Source: Aurantiochytrium sp. KH105
Lineage: Eukaryota > Sar > Bigyra > Thraustochytrida > Thraustochytriidae
Reading direction: 5' to 3'
Assembly: GCA_003116975.1 (NCBI GenBank)
Contig: BGKB01000073.1
Coordinates: forward strand, 1-64,000
Length of the DNA stretch: 64,000 bases
Shown piece after piece: positions 61,701-64,000 of this stretch (position 1 is its first letter; the number at the start of each line of letters is the position of its first letter). A model generated the notes under the pieces. It was given only the letters and a program-made list of their open reading frames with translations. It was not told where the DNA came from and ran no database searches. The translations under genes and the position numbers were made by a program.

Positions 61701-64000
61701 TTTATTGCGAAGAAAGCTTGCTCGGTCGGCCGGCGATGTATCAGCTGTCTTGCGATTTTTCAGAAATGATCGACCCTGGAGCACGAGGGGATCGAGTTCG
61801 GATCGTTGTGGGCCTTCCTTGCTTGGGTCCAGCCCTGCGCGCTCAAAGGCTTGGTTTATTTGGGCCTCACTCAGGCCCTTGGACCGCAAAAACTCCTTGC
61901 GTTCAGCGAGGCTCGCGCTAGCTGCAGCCGGGCTCGTCAAAAACGCTGCGCCTTGCATGACTTTGGCGTCGACGCCGTCCCCGGCAGCGAGAATCTCTGC
62001 CTCTGTGGCCTCTAGTCCGGCAAGCGCAAGAGCCTGCTTAATTTGATCTGTGTCGAGTTTTTGAGACTCTCGAAGAAAACGAATGCGGTCAGCAAGTGGT
62101 GTGCGTACAGCGCGTGGACTGAGTAGAAAGCGCCGCGCGCGCTCAATGCGATCCTCTTGACGGCCGTCGAAAGCGCGTTCGATTTGTGAATCCGTAAGAT
62201 TATGCTTTTCCCGCAAAAAGGTGCGCGCCTCTTCGGTGGGTCCCGCACGTGTAACAAAGACTTTGCCGATTTCCACCATATCTTGATCGAGTTTGTCTGC
62301 ATCGAAATCGAGTCCAAGATCTGTGAAGACTGACGTGAGCTCGGTCTCGGACATACCCTGCTGTCGCAAGAAGAGAGCTTGCTTGGCCGCGTCGAGCGTT
62401 TCACCCTCTGAAACCTTGTCCATTTGCTCACGAAGAAAGCGCTCGGCACGCTCCATGCGTGCCTTGCTCTGGTCTTCGGGTGCTACAGTTTTCATCTTGT
62501 CCGCGTCCCACGGAAGCCCGGCCACCGCAAAGGCGGTTTCAACTTCGTCCAAGCTGAGGCCCTTTCCCAGAAGGAAGCTCGCTTTCGCCTCTTCGTCGAG
62601 CTCTTGCGTCTTTGCATGCTGGAGGAAGCGCTCGCCCTGCCGAATCCGCCTTCTTGACTCAAGGTCATCCGCGTCGCTCTTCCGATCATCGCTTGCCCTC
62701 GAGGGGCTTGGGTTTTTGGCCGAAGAGGTCGAATTGGTACCATGCGCGTCACTCTCATCGGCCCCTTCTTGCTCAGCATCAGTCTCGCCACCATCACCAC
62801 CATCCTTTGAAGAAGACAGGATCTGAGCACTTGTCGCGTTCATGGTAATACCACTTTTCACGAGGCCTACTTGGCGGCAGGCCTCTTCGATTTCGTCCTT
62901 GCTCAGACCTTTGGAGGACAAGTAGCTTATCTTCTCACGAAGGGGTCTCGACTGCGCACTGGGGTGCTGCAGGAACGCCACCGCCTTCTTCACGTTGGCA
63001 CTGTTATTGGCGTTGCCCTCGCCGTCTGGCGCTGCGTACGTTGCCCCTGCCTTTTCGCAGGCAGCTTTGATTTCCGCCTCCGTGAGCGATTTTTGGCGAA
63101 GGAAAGCAAGCTTTTCTGCTGCAGGTTTGCCCTGCACGCTCTGATGCGTGAGAAAGGTGAATCCCTTTTGCACCATAGCTTCTCGAACAGGAGACGCAGC
63201 CGACTCGTTGTCGTCACCATCGTTATCGTTGCTTGCAGCGGCTGCGACATCTTGCGTGGCGGCCACGCCGGGACTGCGGTGGTTTTGTTCTTGCGACTTC
63301 GCCTCGGTTTTCTCGCGTGCGGAAGAGGGCGAAGAGGGCGTAGCAAACTCTTTGCGAAGATCGTCATCGAGGGTGACACCGGCGCGCTCGCAGGCTTTGG
63401 CCACTTCGGTTGCCGTCATGCCCTTGGACTTGAGAAATTCGAGACGCTCGCGCATCGTTTTCGCAGCCATCGACTTGTGATTGAGAAAAATGGCGCCATT
63501 CTTGATCATGTCCTCGCGTGCAGCACGTTCATGGTACTCTTCAAGATTTTCAAGGTCTTCCGGCGTGGGCATTGGATTAACTTTGGCTACCTCGCAAGCA
63601 CGCATCATTTCAGCTTTGGACAGGCCCTTGGACTGCAAGAAGCTAAGTTTCTCCTGCAACGTTTTCCCCTTGACGTCCTCCATAGTCAAGAAAGCTGCAC
63701 CGTTGTCGACCATTTGCTTCCGTGTCGGTTCCGCGTATAGGAGGGAGCTCGGGGCCTCGATGCCGACCTGAGCACAGGCGATGCGGATCTCCGTACGATT
63801 GAGGCCCTTTTCGAGGAGAAATTGCACCTTTTCGTCGATGGAGCGGTCGCTGACCTGATCATCTTCGAGGAAGGTGACAGCGCTGTCGATGAGCTCGTCT
63901 CGGAGTGGATCAGGGACGGGAACACCATCTGCGGGAATGTAGGTCTGCAGATTTCGGGCCCAACCGTCGACAAGTCGCATGGCCTCCTCCTGGATGCGCT
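58794..64000 (-). CDS. Giant protein with 13 tandem PEX14-N-like modules and a CRL tail (5' partial)
   Basis: At least 1728 residues. The frame is still open past the ATG at 63980 to the window edge (RIQEEA before MRLVDGWARN), so the true start may lie outside. Residues about 25-910 hold thirteen 50-60-residue modules with the same pattern: a hydrophobic helix start, '..FL...', then '..FLxxKGLSxxEIxxAxxxAG', for example SFLQSKGLSKAEMMRACEVA, EFLRSKGLSEAQINQAFERA and DFLKQQGLTEDEILQA. This is the pattern of the PEX14 N-terminal domain, which binds WxxxF/Y motifs of PEX5 and PEX19. The C-terminal 800 residues are helical (HEAT/ARM-like feel), with acidic loops, and not recognised. The protein ends SSSCRL: CRL fits the PTS1 consensus. 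No membrane segment is seen. Confidence 0.85.
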   Translation of the reverse strand, partial: RIQEEAMRLVDGWARNLQTYIPADGVPVPDPLRDELIDSAVTFLEDDQVSDRSIDEKVQFLLEKGLNRTEIRIACAQVGIEAPSSLLYAEPTRKQMVDNGAAFLTMEDVKGKTLQEKLSFLQSKGLSKAEMMRACEVAKVNPMPTPEDLENLEEYHERAAREDMIKNGAIFLNHKSMAAKTMRERLEFLKSKGMTATEVAKACERAGVTLDDDLRKEFATPSSPSSAREKTEAKSQEQNHRSPGVAATQDVAAAASNDNDGDDNESAASPVREAMVQKGFTFLTHQSVQGKPAAEKLAFLRQKSLTEAEIKAACEKAGATYAAPDGEGNANNSANVKKAVAFLQHPSAQSRPLREKISYLSSKGLSKDEIEEACRQVGLVKSGITMNATSAQILSSSKDGGDGGETDAEQEGADESDAHGTNSTSSAKNPSPSRASDDRKSDADDLESRRRIRQGERFLQHAKTQELDEEAKASFLLGKGLSLDEVETAFAVAGLPWDADKMKTVAPEDQSKARMERAERFLREQMDKVSEGETLDAAKQALFLRQQGMSETELTSVFTDLGLDFDADKLDQDMVEIGKVFVTRAGPTEEARTFLREKHNLTDSQIERAFDGRQEDRIERARRFLLSPRAVRTPLADRIRFLRESQKLDTDQIKQALALAGLEATEAEILAAGDGVDAKVMQGAAFLTSPAAASASLAERKEFLRSKGLSEAQINQAFERAGLDPSKEGPQRSELDPLVLQGRSFLKNRKTADTSPADRASFLRNKGLSEEQVRAAFELAGQPPPPPPSESPAEGGTTSAKVPVKSAGGSGAEDLLVEQAAKFLVNEQAASATIGERKAYLRSKGLSDAQIEAAFAKAGLSTGPEDDVREDMVDRGARFLKDPNTADTPIEDRVDFLKQQGLTEDEILQAAMRAKVSLVPSHLCTIPSKQLKADSVKVDPDTEPSGRALQGAMNAMVALLPTIESRAVPSARFGSRALMLLATCLCRCRPAQVSAACVAFSSLSLQKGLRNAQLPSEGAADEDVQGLLEACAELAARAAQINRFAKEGLDQMQQVNLHFIKCEDVITAVLQFWRSTRSTDIGIDQGMILARAVHGHFSPAAAFQPMKDATAPAIAKVIEHMSIERHGLAPVAASFFAAGLLRGAPDYAWANDVEKSPQPGLEAAFRRLARKSAQLKDMVMSSGVGCAVVYADSQLSWSSPMLWAVAECLFNEALGGFFLAEDATSVNSRARSAQRFTEREIFKLAPQLVSLVMSKLSGSQASWATRRMHAFATHVHRLCRDDEGLTGVIARRTILALYGTGEEAAAASADGDGSSAGEGDTGSGGSPPPVDLGTHAELARLLQMGYLTVVIIGTKTAPLTDDWMLIWDAMASLNAFQVRVQDTVDLEDLLKRMLRMEGDRGAQILMDLLGTRDDEVYDDEEDNGEEENIDKNDGVKGDAALKLRELGQSRAGRQTPRIRWSTDPRAKPAKGSSKDVLDPRKQLFDWVFAGRLECLLDTGEAWLHDKVRTSASLVSLLIDVAVAHPFVHLNMRAHRWITDMLHAYADAQDSAVLAKANPLDPPPLGLAIVPTYIDASIQAHPHATTTRTLSFAIGSTLSALAAQPDERAQPLALMCLQRFMLALDDRIAGRPKYKQDGAILARILLAALKAVPLPVFPLALDQTVDIIERAPMPESITVGAGGDSASLEGGSAKLTRKELVDLMFNAIQTTDDQPRRTLLAKAYLRLVQSSSCRL

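Overview
The window is nuclear DNA from a compact, GC-rich, unicellular flagellate eukaryote. Genes are dense, almost all are single uninterrupted ORFs with ATG starts, and several proteins are typical of organisms with flagella (IFT52, a DUF3228 protein, a tubulin-tyrosine-ligase-family enzyme). Short GAGC/AAGC-type tandem repeats lie in many 5' regions. This combination fits a labyrinthulomycete (thraustochytrid) stramenopile best. That is an inference from style, because no rRNA or organelle marker is present. Only one intron is well supported (4918-5242, GTAAGT...TTCCAG, in the UBE2K-like gene). One ambiguous base (2858) and one assembly gap (30982-31286) interrupt the sequence.

Layout. 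0-5 kb: an acidic orphan protein, a decayed frameshifted ORF pair and a gene-poor GC-rich stretch. 5-12 kb: UBE2K-like E2, CMC4, a GRF-calpain, and two tandem hotdog thioesterases that both end in -AKL. 12-20 kb: an FHA/coiled-coil protein with an SQ/TQ cluster, Churchill, a DUF1769 protein, a PPP1R36-like protein and RRP7. 21-29 kb: a large low-complexity membrane protein, a TTL-family enzyme with an N-terminal anchor, and an M18 aspartyl aminopeptidase with two possible starts. 29-34 kb: the accessory part of the window, with a piggyBac-like transposase fragment cut by the gap, 14-bp inverted repeats, two copies of a dispersed repeat (one with a CTG expansion), orphan exon-like fragments and a secreted vWA-like protein. 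34-43 kb: a tiny membrane protein, a TPR/SKICH-like/UBE3D fusion, a MUL1-like protein lacking RING, an ankyrin protein and a TauD-type dioxygenase. 41-58 kb: IFT52, a divergent Sfi1-repeat protein, a Lys-rich RPxSA protein, an AP endonuclease, a DUF3228 protein, a pseudokinesin and a glutathionyl-hydroquinone reductase. 58.8 kb to the edge: a giant ORF with 13 tandem PEX14-N-like modules.

Two themes emerge. First, cilium/centrosome candidates cluster at 17-18, 25-27 and 41-56 kb. Second, there is a peroxisome signature: both hotdog enzymes carry canonical C-terminal PTS1 tripeptides (AKL), and the giant PEX14-N repeat protein ends in CRL, which also fits the PTS1 consensus. The PEX14-N repeat protein is the strongest candidate for an undescribed system; the single-ORF TPR-SKICH-UBE3D ligase is the next.
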